Notes under the pieces: model-generated
Databases searched by the model: none
What the model was told of the DNA's origin: nothing
What the model saw: only the letters and a program-made list of their open reading frames with translations
Source of the DNA: Fibrobacter sp. UWP2
Lineage (GTDB): Bacteria; Fibrobacterota; Fibrobacteria; Fibrobacterales; Fibrobacteraceae
DNA: 50,230 nucleotides
Reading direction: 5' to 3'
NCBI RefSeq assembly: GCF_900141705.1
Contig: NZ_FQYM01000023.1
Span: 1 to 50,230 of the forward strand
Part shown: one piece after another, positions 8,375 through 16,152 of the stretch
How positions within the stretch are numbered: position 1 is the first letter of the stretch
Layout of the letters: each line of letters starts with the position of its first letter
Program-made: the position numbers and the translations under genes

Positions 8375-9897
8375 TATCTAAAATCCAGGCTATCGAGCGG
8401 GATCACCGTAAACGGCTTGAGAGCTTCCAGCTTTGCGACGGGCGCCACAATGGAAATCGTCATCTTGTTCTTGTCAAAATACTTGGCGACCATCGCCTTG
8501 ACCTGATCCTTGGTCACGGCATTCACTTCGGTTACAAAATTCTTGTAATGTTCCGGGGACTTTCCCAAAAGTTCATCTTTCGCAAAGATGGTCGCAATGG
8601 ATTCCGGGGAATCAAATAACGCAGGCAGACTTTCGACAATCGCCTTTTTAGCCTGGGCTAGTTCCTCGTCGGTGGGGCCTTCCTTTGCCAGCTTTTCCAC
8701 CTCTTCAAAAATGAGCTTGAGGGCAAAGTCGACCGATTCGACCTTGGTCTGCAGGGCGATGGTCGTCATGGCGGAATCACGATAGTCGTTGCCGGCAGAG
8801 CTATAAACACTATAGGCAAGTCCCTCGTCACTGCGCACGCGGTTCACGAGCCTGCTGGTAAAGCTGCCCCCGCCCAAAATAAAGCTTGCCACCGCCGTCG
8901 GGTAGTAGTCGGGGTGAGGGCGTTTCACAAACGGCTGGTTCATGGTAATGTTCGCCTGCGAAATGTCCTTGTCGACCACATAAACGCCCGGTTTACGGAC
9001 AAAGGCGATTGTCTCGGGCTTGGGCCTTGCCACCTTGGGGGCGTCCACTTTCCAGCCAGCAAAGAACTCCTTCATTTGCGTCACGGCGGAATCGCGGTCC
9101 ACATCGCCCGAGAGGGCGAATACAATGCGCTTCGAAGAGTAGGTCCCCTCGGCCAAGCGTTTCACGTCGGCAACGCTCACCTTCTTGTACTCGTCGGCGG
9201 TGGCGTCCCACATCCGCGGGTTCGGCGCATAGTTCACCTTGGACTTCAAAGCCGAGAGAATCTTGGCTGGCGTCTCGTAACGGCGTTCATGAGCGGTCAC
9301 AAAGTTCGCCTTAACAATTTCCAACTGGTTCTTGTCAAATGCAGGGGCGGTCAGGACCTTCTTCGCCAGTTCCAAAAGCGCAGGGAAATCCTTCGAAAGG
9401 CAGTCAATATCGAATGCCGAGAGGAACGTGCCCGCGCTAGTCGAGAGGGAAGCGCTGACAAATTCCAGGGAATCGTCCAGAGCGTGCGCCGAGATACCAC
9501 CGCCCGCACCGCGACGGAGCATGGTTCCCACCATTTCGGAGGCGGCCTCGTCCTTGATGTTTGACGCGACGTTCGATTCTTCAAAATAGACCGTCAAGTT
9601 CACCAGCGGAAGAGCGCGGTCGCTCACAATGTAGCCCGAAACGCCTTCAGCGATTTCGACGCGATAGTCCTTGGGGTACGGAGCCACATACTTGAATTCG
9701 GGATACTTGATGTCCTTGTAACTTGCCGGGACAACGGAAGGTTCAGAGGCGGGAGCCTCGGCAACCGCAGGGGCAGCCGTATCGGCGACCGCCGGAGCGG
9801 GGCTCGCCGTTTGGGGGGCGGGCGCAGAGGAGCACGCCGCAATTACGGCAAAACAGCCCGCGGCGACAAATCCAATTGAACTAGATCGTTTAAGCAT
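8374..9897 (-). CDS. M16-like (insulinase-fold) lipoprotein, probably non-catalytic
   Basis: A 507-residue protein. It begins with a lipoprotein signal peptide (lipobox around VIAAC, then a Ser/Ala/Pro-rich linker to about residue 60), followed by two M16 domains (about 65-280 and 290-500). The second domain has the family's substrate-binding pattern RLVNRVRSDEGLAYSVYS. The zinc motif HxxEH expected near residues 110-120 of the first domain is absent. The aligned segment reads ASEMVGTMLRRGA, so this should be an inactive partner subunit or a non-peptidase. No catalytic partner is adjacent. No good ribosome-binding site precedes the ATG, and a TATATT lies only 8 nt upstream, so a leaderless mRNA is possible. 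Confidence 0.82.
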   Translation of the reverse strand: MLKRSSSIGFVAAGCFAVIAACSSAPAPQTASPAPAVADTAAPAVAEAPASEPSVVPASYKDIKYPEFKYVAPYPKDYRVEIAEGVSGYIVSDRALPLVNLTVYFEESNVASNIKDEAASEMVGTMLRRGAGGGISAHALDDSLEFVSASLSTSAGTFLSAFDIDCLSKDFPALLELAKKVLTAPAFDKNQLEIVKANFVTAHERRYETPAKILSALKSKVNYAPNPRMWDATADEYKKVSVADVKRLAEGTYSSKRIVFALSGDVDRDSAVTQMKEFFAGWKVDAPKVARPKPETIAFVRKPGVYVVDKDISQANITMNQPFVKRPHPDYYPTAVASFILGGGSFTSRLVNRVRSDEGLAYSVYSSAGNDYRDSAMTTIALQTKVESVDFALKLIFEEVEKLAKEGPTDEELAQAKKAIVESLPALFDSPESIATIFAKDELLGKSPEHYKNFVTEVNAVTKDQVKAMVAKYFDKNKMTISIVAPVAKLEALKPFTVIPLDSLDFR

Positions 9898-9995
9898 TTG
9901 CCAAAATATAGATTAAATCGGGAATCCAGAAAAGCATTCTTCCAAGTTGGAGTAACAAATAAACAAGGAGTGTGTTCCAAATCAAAAAAAATCCG

Positions 9996-10001
9996 TATAT
10001 T
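9996..10001 (+). promoter_or_regulatory. Possible -10 element for the candidate small RNA
   Basis: TATATT on the plus strand, followed about 7-10 nt later by the first base of the closing stem of the structured element at 10009-10087. No convincing -35 hexamer is seen at 17 nt spacing (TGTTCC region). Confidence 0.3.
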
Positions 10002-10008
10002 AGTCAAT

Positions 10009-10091
10009 GAGCCCTTCTGGTGGATAACTTCCGGCATCGCCCAGCGAGCCGCCCGTCTCCAAGAGAGACACATCCACCAGAAAGGCTCTTT
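10009..10091 (+). ncRNA. Candidate small structured RNA with a three-way junction
   Basis: A 17-bp closing stem pairs 10009-10025 (GAGCCCTTCTGGTGGAT) with 10071-10087 (ATCCACCAGAAAGGCTC), with one mismatch. Inside are two hairpins: CGGC-A-TCGC / GCGA-GCCG at 10032-10051 and GTCTC/GAGAC at about 10055-10069. On the plus strand the closing stem is followed by TTTT and preceded by a TATATT. On the minus strand the one mismatch becomes a G-U pair, so strand is not certain. It matches no RNA family I can recall. It lacks the small SRP RNA tetraloop region and is too short for 6S RNA. No ORF explains the structure. Confidence 0.4.
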
Positions 10092-10107
10092 TCTCTATCC
10101 AAAAACT

Positions 10108-10139
10108 AAAAGGACATCGCCCGAGCGATGCCCTTTTTT
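10108..10139. terminator. Bidirectional intrinsic terminator
   Basis: The stem CATCGC (10115-10120) / GCGATG (10125-10130) is extended by AAGG/CCTT. It is flanked by T-runs on both strands (CCTTTTTT on plus; CCTTTTAGTTTTT on minus). It would end the minus-strand VWA gene whose stop is at 10159, and possibly plus-strand transcription of the candidate RNA. Confidence 0.75.
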
Positions 10140-10158
10140 GCTGTACAGAGAAATCCAA

Positions 10159-11187
10159 TTAACTAAAACGACCGTTGAGTTGCTTGCGACGGCGGCCCCG
10201 TTCCGATATCATCGCCTCGATCAGGAACAGCAATGCCGAAAATCCCAAAAAGATCTGGTAACGGTCCTGGTAATTTTCCATGCGGTCGCTCGCCTGGTCC
10301 TTCTTTTCGAGACTCGCGATTTCGGTCAACACCTTTTGCAGTTGGAACTCACCCGGACTCGCGTAAAAATACAGGGCTCCCGTGACGCTTGCAATCTCCT
10401 GCAAAGTCCCTTCCTCGAGTCGCGTCGTTACAATGTTCCCTTGAACGTCCTTCTTGTAGGCGACTTCGCCGTTCTTTGTCTTGACCGGTATGGGCACGCC
10501 CTCGCGGCTTCCTATGCCGATGGTGTAAATCTTGATGCCCATCTCGGCGGCTTCCTTGGCGGCGTTCACGGCTTCGGCTTCAAGTTCCTCGCCATCACTC
10601 ATCAAGATCATCACAGAGTACTTCCCCGCCCCGCCGGAGTTCTTGAACAAATCCATCCCCTTGCGGATGGCGTTCTCGAGGTTCGTGCCCGGCATGAGCC
10701 AACCGGGGTTGAGTTCACGGAGCATCATTTGCACCGTGCCATAATCCAGCGTCAGAGGGACCATCACCTGCGCCTCGCCGCTAAAAGCGACCAAGCCCAC
10801 TCGGTCCCCCGAAAGCCCTTCCAAGAACGAGGAGATCTCGTGACGGCTGCGCACTAGGCGGTTCGGTTTCACATCCTCGGCAAGCATCGAGAGCGAAATA
10901 TCCTGCAAAAGCACAAGATCCAAGCCACGACGTTCGATGTGTTCCATCTTGCGCCCCCACTGTGGACGGGCAAGGGCCACAAACAAAAAGGCTATGGCCA
11001 AGAGTAGTAGGAGCACCTTGGTGAGGCGGCGCCACGGCGACACGCTCGTGGTGAGTTTGGGGAGCATCGAAAGCGAGACAAATCGGGCCGCCAATTTTTT
11101 GCGACGGCGGTACGCGTAATAGAACAGCAACGCGAATAGCGGCAGCGTAAACAGGCACCACAAAAAGTTCGGTTCGGCAAAACGCAT
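10159..11187 (-). CDS. VWA-domain membrane protein (BatA/BatB-like)
   Basis: A 342-residue protein with two N-terminal membrane helices (about residues 6-24 and 52-70), a von Willebrand A domain (about 85-285) and a C-terminal membrane helix (about 312-330). The metal-binding MIDAS motif is seen as DISLS, with the downstream T (GTNLENAI) and D (MSDGEE) elements. The ATG at 11187 has GGAGG 5 nt upstream and is preferred over the in-frame start at 11205. Such proteins usually form membrane complexes with MoxR ATPases (Bat operons), but no MoxR gene is present here. A paralogue lies at 12526-13629. Confidence 0.85.
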   Translation of the reverse strand: MRFAEPNFLWCLFTLPLFALLFYYAYRRRKKLAARFVSLSMLPKLTTSVSPWRRLTKVLLLLLAIAFLFVALARPQWGRKMEHIERRGLDLVLLQDISLSMLAEDVKPNRLVRSRHEISSFLEGLSGDRVGLVAFSGEAQVMVPLTLDYGTVQMMLRELNPGWLMPGTNLENAIRKGMDLFKNSGGAGKYSVMILMSDGEELEAEAVNAAKEAAEMGIKIYTIGIGSREGVPIPVKTKNGEVAYKKDVQGNIVTTRLEEGTLQEIASVTGALYFYASPGEFQLQKVLTEIASLEKKDQASDRMENYQDRYQIFLGFSALLFLIEAMISERGRRRKQLNGRFS

Positions 11188-11344
11188 CAAGGCCTCCAAA
11201 AACACAAGCCAATGGGGTCAAAAACCCTGGAATTGACCATGAATATACAAAAAACCATTCTTTTCGCCCCAGTTTTTACAGAAAAAAGCGATTTTTGGAC
11301 AAAAAATGCATTTTTGAAATTGATACAGCATTTTTCGGGAAACT

Positions 11345-11353
11345 TGTTATATT
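11345..11353 (+). promoter_or_regulatory. Extended -10 promoter for the GGDEF-like gene
   Basis: TGTTATATT (TGn plus TATATT) lies about 22 nt before the start codon, with the ribosome-binding site AGAGGG between them. A TTGATA at 11320-11325 is too far away (22 nt) to be a standard -35. Confidence 0.45.
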
Positions 11354-11374
11354 TTTCTTACAGAGGGACTGTCT

Positions 11375-12499
11375 ATGTTTGAAAATTTAGTCGGGATAGA
11401 AGTCAATGTCATTTGCCTGCTAACTGCCTTACTCATTCTGGGCACCTTGCAAAAGTCGTACCAGCGCAAGCTCCAAACGCGAGCGTTCTGCGCCCTACTA
11501 CTGTGGTTCATAGCCTTCTGCGTCATCGGCGGAATCACCCACATTGTGGACCCACAGAACATCGCCGCAATGCACGTCCTTATTTGCCTCAAGGTTATCA
11601 CCTGCGTTTTTGTGGGCTACAACTGGTTCACCTACACTTTCTACGCTACCGCCAACAACTCCTATGGGATCCGGCGATGGGCGCCCCTTGTTATTGCCCC
11701 GCCTCTCGCCGTGAGCATCTATGCCATTGTCGTGTGCATTAAGCACATCAGCGATACAGAGCTGCTCCTAGACCCGCTCCTTTGGCTATTCTTGAACATC
11801 GTCGGCAACGTCTATTTTATCGCAGCCGTTGTCGTCTCCGTCAAGAGGTCGTTCCGAAGCGCGAACCCTTTCCAAAAGGGAGAGTATCGCCGTCTGAGCC
11901 TTGTGGCAATCATCCCCCTTATCGCCATGTTCGTCCAGTACAAGTTCATACAACTGAACATTACGTCCCCTGTCATTATCCTCACCATACTGTACATGTA
12001 CCTGCTCTCGCTTAAGCAACAGATATTTACGGATCCCGCCACCGGTCTAAACAACAAGCACAAGATGACCGACCACATCGACAAGGTCCTCCAGAACCCG
12101 GATCCCGAAAAAAGGCTTTTCTTTGTGCAAATTGGCGTGGATTACTACGAAAAAATCCGTAAAAAATTCGGCAAGAAAAAAGCTCTTCTTGTCATTGAAA
12201 AGGTAGCCTGGTTCCTCCGGAGCCAGTGCCACGGGCAAAATGCGTTCCTCGCCCGCTACAGCGCAGACAAATTCGCCATCATCTGCGAAAAAGAAACGCT
12301 CTCGGAACTGGAATTCCTGTGCAACGAAATCATCCGCAACAGCGAAACCGGCGAGATCCAATCCGTCATTCCCTGGAAAATCTCCCTCAACGTCTACTGG
12401 TCCGAATACGGCACCGAAAAGACCCAGACTGTAGACGACTGGCTCAACGGCGTTTACGACAACTGCATCAAGCCCGCCACCGAGACCCCCGAGTCATAA
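11375..12499 (+). CDS. 7-TM membrane protein with degenerate GGDEF domain
   Basis: A 374-residue protein. It has seven hydrophobic segments (about residues 8-24, 39-58, 64-88, 105-124, 133-155, 170-188, 195-213) and then a C-terminal GGDEF-like domain (about 215-365). The domain start DPATGLNNKHKM matches the family pattern D.LTGL.NR. The signature that should read GGDEF is instead SADKF in ARYSADKFAII. Diguanylate cyclase activity therefore looks lost, and the domain may bind nucleotide or protein as a sensor output. The gene is on the opposite strand between two VWA genes and ends 26 nt from the convergent one. Confidence 0.75.
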   Translation: MFENLVGIEVNVICLLTALLILGTLQKSYQRKLQTRAFCALLLWFIAFCVIGGITHIVDPQNIAAMHVLICLKVITCVFVGYNWFTYTFYATANNSYGIRRWAPLVIAPPLAVSIYAIVVCIKHISDTELLLDPLLWLFLNIVGNVYFIAAVVVSVKRSFRSANPFQKGEYRRLSLVAIIPLIAMFVQYKFIQLNITSPVIILTILYMYLLSLKQQIFTDPATGLNNKHKMTDHIDKVLQNPDPEKRLFFVQIGVDYYEKIRKKFGKKKALLVIEKVAWFLRSQCHGQNAFLARYSADKFAIICEKETLSELEFLCNEIIRNSETGEIQSVIPWKISLNVYWSEYGTEKTQTVDDWLNGVYDNCIKPATETPES

Positions 12500-12525
12500 A
12501 CACGGAAATCGACGGCAAAGGATTA

Positions 12526-13629
12526 TTACGGGATGCGCACAAAGCGCGTATTTGCAAGCAGCAGTTCCAAAAGAATCAATGCCGCCCCCAGCAAAAGCCA
12601 CGGGTAGAATTTCTCGGCATAGCGGGCATAGGCGACCGTCTCAATTTCGGTTTTTTCGAGTTGGTCGATTTCGGAGTAGATTTCTTCAAGTTGTTCCTTG
12701 TTCTCGGCACGGTAGAACTTGCCGCCCGTCTTTTGGGCGACGGCGCTCAAGGTCGCCTCGTCAATGCCTTCTTCGGGAGTGATGTCGCGCTCGGTCCACG
12801 AGATTTCGCCTGTCCACGCGTTCTGCTGGAACCCAAGGATCTTGCCCCGTTTTTTACCCACGCCAACAGTGTAGACCTTCACCCCCAATGACTGCGCGAC
12901 CTCGGCGGCACGAACCGGGGAGATGACGCTTGCGTTGTCCTTGCCGTCGGTCAACAGGACCACCACGCGGCTCTTGGCCTCAGATTTTTGCAAGCGCGCC
13001 AAGGCGTTCATCAGACCGTCGCCAATGGCGGTGCGGTTCGCGAACACGGAGTCGCGTGCCAAATCGTCCGTCGCCCCGAGAATTTCGAGGAGGCTCCCGT
13101 AATCAAGAGTCAACGGGCACTGCGTCACGGCACGGCTGCCAAAGGCGGAGAGGCCTATGCGGTCGCTGTGGCGCTTTTGAATAAAGTCGGCAATCACTTC
13201 TTGGGCATAACCCATGCGGCTGTACTTCCAGTACTCTCCCGACTTGAGAATGCGTTCCGCGTTCATCACGCCAAGTTTCGCCTGTTCGGCGCGGGTGAGC
13301 ATGTCGAGCGTCCCCATGGAGCCCGAAACGTCCAAAACCAGCATGATGTCGACACCGTCGGTACTGGTGTATTCCACCTCCATGGCATTTTGCGGGCGGG
13401 CAAGAGCCACGATAAAGCAACAAAGGGCAGCCATACGGAGGGCAGGCACAATGTGGCGCAAACGCACTCGGCGACTAGGCGACGCCTTTTTGGCGATAGC
13501 CAACGCCGGGAACTTGATGGTACTTTTGCGGCGCTGCTGGCGGTACACGTACAGCGCTATCAATACGGGAACAAAGATAAAGAGCCAAAAGGCTTCAGGA
13601 TTCTGAAAATGGAGGGCACCTATATCCAT
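12526..13629 (-). CDS. VWA-domain membrane protein (BatA-like)
   Basis: A protein of about 367 residues: an N-terminal membrane helix (about 12-27), a second helix (about 55-70), a VWA domain with an intact MIDAS motif DVSGS and LTDGKDN, and a C-terminal membrane helix followed by a short tail. I start it at the ATG at 13629. The frame opens further upstream to 13734, but that part lies inside the terminator of the GH8 gene and cannot be coding. It is a paralogue of the gene at 10159-11187 with the same layout. The ribosome-binding site is weak. Confidence 0.85.
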   Translation of the reverse strand: MDIGALHFQNPEAFWLFIFVPVLIALYVYRQQRRKSTIKFPALAIAKKASPSRRVRLRHIVPALRMAALCCFIVALARPQNAMEVEYTSTDGVDIMLVLDVSGSMGTLDMLTRAEQAKLGVMNAERILKSGEYWKYSRMGYAQEVIADFIQKRHSDRIGLSAFGSRAVTQCPLTLDYGSLLEILGATDDLARDSVFANRTAIGDGLMNALARLQKSEAKSRVVVLLTDGKDNASVISPVRAAEVAQSLGVKVYTVGVGKKRGKILGFQQNAWTGEISWTERDITPEEGIDEATLSAVAQKTGGKFYRAENKEQLEEIYSEIDQLEKTEIETVAYARYAEKFYPWLLLGAALILLELLLANTRFVRIP

Positions 13630-13689
13630 GCCCGAGAATATACAAAAAAACAAAAGCGCAAATTTTGCGCTTTTACGGCAAAAAACCGC

Positions 13690-13727
13690 AAAAAAATGAC
13701 TCCCGAAGGGGGGAAGCCTTCGGGAGC
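13690..13727 (-). terminator. Intrinsic terminator of the GH8 gene
   Basis: The stem CTCCCGAAGG (13700-13709) / CCTTCGGGAG (13717-13726) is followed on the minus strand by ATTTTTTT. It lies 23 nt after the GH8 stop codon. Confidence 0.9.
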
Positions 13728-13749
13728 CAAACACATTAGGATTGTTTAA

Positions 13750-16005
13750 TTACTTTACACGGACCGTGCTGATCTGGTTACCCACACGGAGCAGGTACTG
13801 ACCCTTGCTCGGCATGACGATGTTCTGGTTGGCACCATCGATGCGGCCAGAAGCAATCACCTTGCCCTGCATGCTGAACACGGCATAGTTGGAGCCGATC
13901 TTGGCACCGCTCAGCTGGATCTGCATACCAGAGACGCTCACCTTGGCGACGCTCAAGGCGTCCACAGCCACGATGGCATCCTGACCGCTGGCAGAGCTAC
14001 CCGGGTTCACAACACCCTGAGAAGAGCTGGTCGGGTTGACGCCCTGAGAAGAGCTGGATGTCGGACTCGAGCCGCCATTGTACTTGGAGAAGTCGTTCGG
14101 GACAGCGAAGCCTACAAGCTTCACCGGATCGACCACATTGCCACTGGCATCGAGGAATTCAATAGACTTCACAGACACGGAGCCCGTTCCACCATCCGGC
14201 ATCTTGGCTTCAAACTTCACGCCAGATGCGGTGGCCATAACGTCGTTGGCGCCCGCAGCAGGAACCGATTCTTGTGTCATCCAGCTATCAATATTAAGGT
14301 CTCCAAGGATGTAGCCATTCGGCTTCAACTTGAACGTGAGGGTTTGATAATCGTTCGTCGGATCCAAAAGGATACCCGGTTCGCAACCGGCGCAATGAGG
14401 TTCCGCATAAAGAATCGCAAAGCGCATTGTTCCCGTTGTTTTCACATTGATGCGCACGGAAGCAACGTTCAGTGCAGTCAAGTTCACGCCGGATTCGTCA
14501 CCCTTGAACGACATGGCGATACCGGCAGAAGGATACTTGAGCAAACCAGCTTGCTTCAGTGCTTCATCATACTCCGGTTCCGGACCGATTTCCATGGATG
14601 CATTGGCATAAACTTCATCGCCGATGAGGTAAAGCGGAGAAGAACCAGAGTCCGGGTCCATCTTTGTACCAATACCAAGCTTATCATGATAGGCACCCCA
14701 GTTCCAGAAACCGGAAACACCCACCAAGGAATCGCCCTTATCCAAGTGAATACCTTCACTGGAGGTAATTTGCTGTCCCAAGGACGGGTCCGGGGTGAAC
14801 GAAGTAAAGCCGGTCATGTCGTAGAAGTTGGGCATGTTGCCCGTCATGAGGAGCAAATAAAGCAAATTCAAGGTCGCCGGATAGTACTTTTCACCAGGGA
14901 CGCCTTCACCACAGCCGCTTGCCGAAGCACAGCTAGTCTTATTTTTCAAAGTCTTGTAAACCGTTTCCAGGTACGGTTCTGCTTCGTCGGCACTAGCGGC
15001 AGCGAGGCCCAAGCCACCAGAGAACGTGGAGGAACTGAAGTTGTCACGCTTCTGAGACATCGTGCCATCGGGATAATAACCGGAATTGATACCGCCAGCG
15101 TTCATCTTCGTTTCCTTGTACATCCAAGGAACGATTTTATCGTTGAACTTTTTGGCGTTGGCGTTACCATACCAATAATAGGCCCAAGCCATGCGCCATG
15201 GCGTACGGGCGGCATCGTCAAAGAAGCCCGGATTGTCGGCCTGGCCAACCGCAGCCTGGGAATTGACGGCAGGCTGATGGCTGTTCCAATCACACCAGTC
15301 CGTGACAAGGCCGGTAGTGTTGTTCTGACATGCAAGGAGGTCCTGTTCGGCCTTAGACTTCACAGTATTCCACTTACTGTCGTTCGTGACCTTGGCAAAA
15401 AGTTCAAAGTTGGCGAGAGTACCATAGCTCGGATTAAACATCAGGTTCCAATCGCTACCCGCCTTGACAGAATTATTGCCATCAATATCGTTGGAAGCAA
15501 TCCAACTGATGAGGGCCTTTGCGTCAGTCAAGTACTGGGCGTTGTTCCACTGCTTCGAAGCCATAATAAGAGCGAGGGCGGCATCAAAGTCAGCATCGGA
15601 TGCTGTACCACCGTGAGAGCCTTCACCCACACGCCAGTTCATACCACCGCCATTTCCCTTGGCGTTGTTCTTCCACGTGGCATAGAGCTTGTCGAATTCG
15701 GCCTGATGGTCGTCATTGGTGCTAGACATGTAGACCATGATCATCATGCCGTATGCAATACCCTCGGACACGGTTGAATTAGTCCCTTCTGGGCTCAAAA
15801 TCCAGGCTTCGTTGCCCTTATCCTGATACCAGGCACCCTTCCACTTTTTAAAGTGATCCTGAATCACGGACGGATCTGCATACAACGCAGTTGTACCATG
15901 CGGGCTCTTTTTGTTCTGCGGGAACGGGAATTGCGGTGTACCAGCCGAAGCCACCACAGACGTCACCGCTACAGCGGCAAGCGCAATTTTGAAAAAGTTT
16001 TTCAT
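13750..16005 (-). CDS. Secreted GH8 glycoside hydrolase (endoglucanase or xylanase)
   Basis: A 751-residue protein. It has a signal peptide (1-21) and a GH8 (alpha/alpha)6-barrel (about 30-400). The proton-donor Glu lies in SEGIAYGM (Glu81) and the conserved acidic cluster in SDADFDAALAL (Asp137/139). A beta-rich region that may bind carbohydrate follows (about 420-650), then a Ser/Pro linker with two SSSQG repeats and a C-terminal module of about 65 residues ending QYLLRVGNQISTVRVK. The last resembles type IX secretion sorting domains. The family acts on cellulose, mixed-linkage glucan, chitosan or xylan. The start has AAGGA 8 nt upstream. None of the hemicellulase operator repeats precedes it. 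Confidence 0.88.
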   Translation of the reverse strand: MKNFFKIALAAVAVTSVVASAGTPQFPFPQNKKSPHGTTALYADPSVIQDHFKKWKGAWYQDKGNEAWILSPEGTNSTVSEGIAYGMMIMVYMSSTNDDHQAEFDKLYATWKNNAKGNGGGMNWRVGEGSHGGTASDADFDAALALIMASKQWNNAQYLTDAKALISWIASNDIDGNNSVKAGSDWNLMFNPSYGTLANFELFAKVTNDSKWNTVKSKAEQDLLACQNNTTGLVTDWCDWNSHQPAVNSQAAVGQADNPGFFDDAARTPWRMAWAYYWYGNANAKKFNDKIVPWMYKETKMNAGGINSGYYPDGTMSQKRDNFSSSTFSGGLGLAAASADEAEPYLETVYKTLKNKTSCASASGCGEGVPGEKYYPATLNLLYLLLMTGNMPNFYDMTGFTSFTPDPSLGQQITSSEGIHLDKGDSLVGVSGFWNWGAYHDKLGIGTKMDPDSGSSPLYLIGDEVYANASMEIGPEPEYDEALKQAGLLKYPSAGIAMSFKGDESGVNLTALNVASVRINVKTTGTMRFAILYAEPHCAGCEPGILLDPTNDYQTLTFKLKPNGYILGDLNIDSWMTQESVPAAGANDVMATASGVKFEAKMPDGGTGSVSVKSIEFLDASGNVVDPVKLVGFAVPNDFSKYNGGSSPTSSSSQGVNPTSSSQGVVNPGSSASGQDAIVAVDALSVAKVSVSGMQIQLSGAKIGSNYAVFSMQGKVIASGRIDGANQNIVMPSKGQYLLRVGNQISTVRVK

Positions 16006-16046
16006 TCAAACAATCCTTGTTAATGTGTAAGCCCAATCCCCCCTAA

Positions 16047-16052
16047 AATATA
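16047..16052 (-). promoter_or_regulatory. Possible -10 element of the GH8 gene
   Basis: TATATT on the minus strand, about 42 nt before the GH8 start codon. No strong -35 is seen. The 147-bp region 16006-16152 separates the divergent GH8 and CE4 genes and holds both promoters. Confidence 0.3.
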
Positions 16053-16128
16053 AGTTGAAAGCATCCAAAATTGCACCCAGGAAATGTAACAAATCCGTTT
16101 CAAAGCGCCATTTTTGAGTAAAAAAAAT

Positions 16129-16134
16129 TATAAT
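16129..16134 (+). promoter_or_regulatory. -10 element of the CE4-type gene
   Basis: A perfect TATAAT 18 nt before the ATG at 16153, with GATGGAG as ribosome-binding site in between. No clear -35 hexamer. The short leader implies a transcription start near 16141. Confidence 0.4.
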
Positions 16135-16152
16135 GAAGATGGAGTGTGCTAA

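Noticed and set aside
10009-10091. Small SRP RNA, 6S RNA or hammerhead ribozyme
   Set aside because: No GGAA-type tetraloop and asymmetric loop of SRP RNA, too short and branched for 6S, and the junction lacks CUGAUGA/GAAA.
13630-13734. Longer N-terminus for the BatA-like gene up to 13734
   Set aside because: The extension lies inside the GH8 terminator hairpin. The ATG at 13629 gives the same N-terminal layout as the paralogue.
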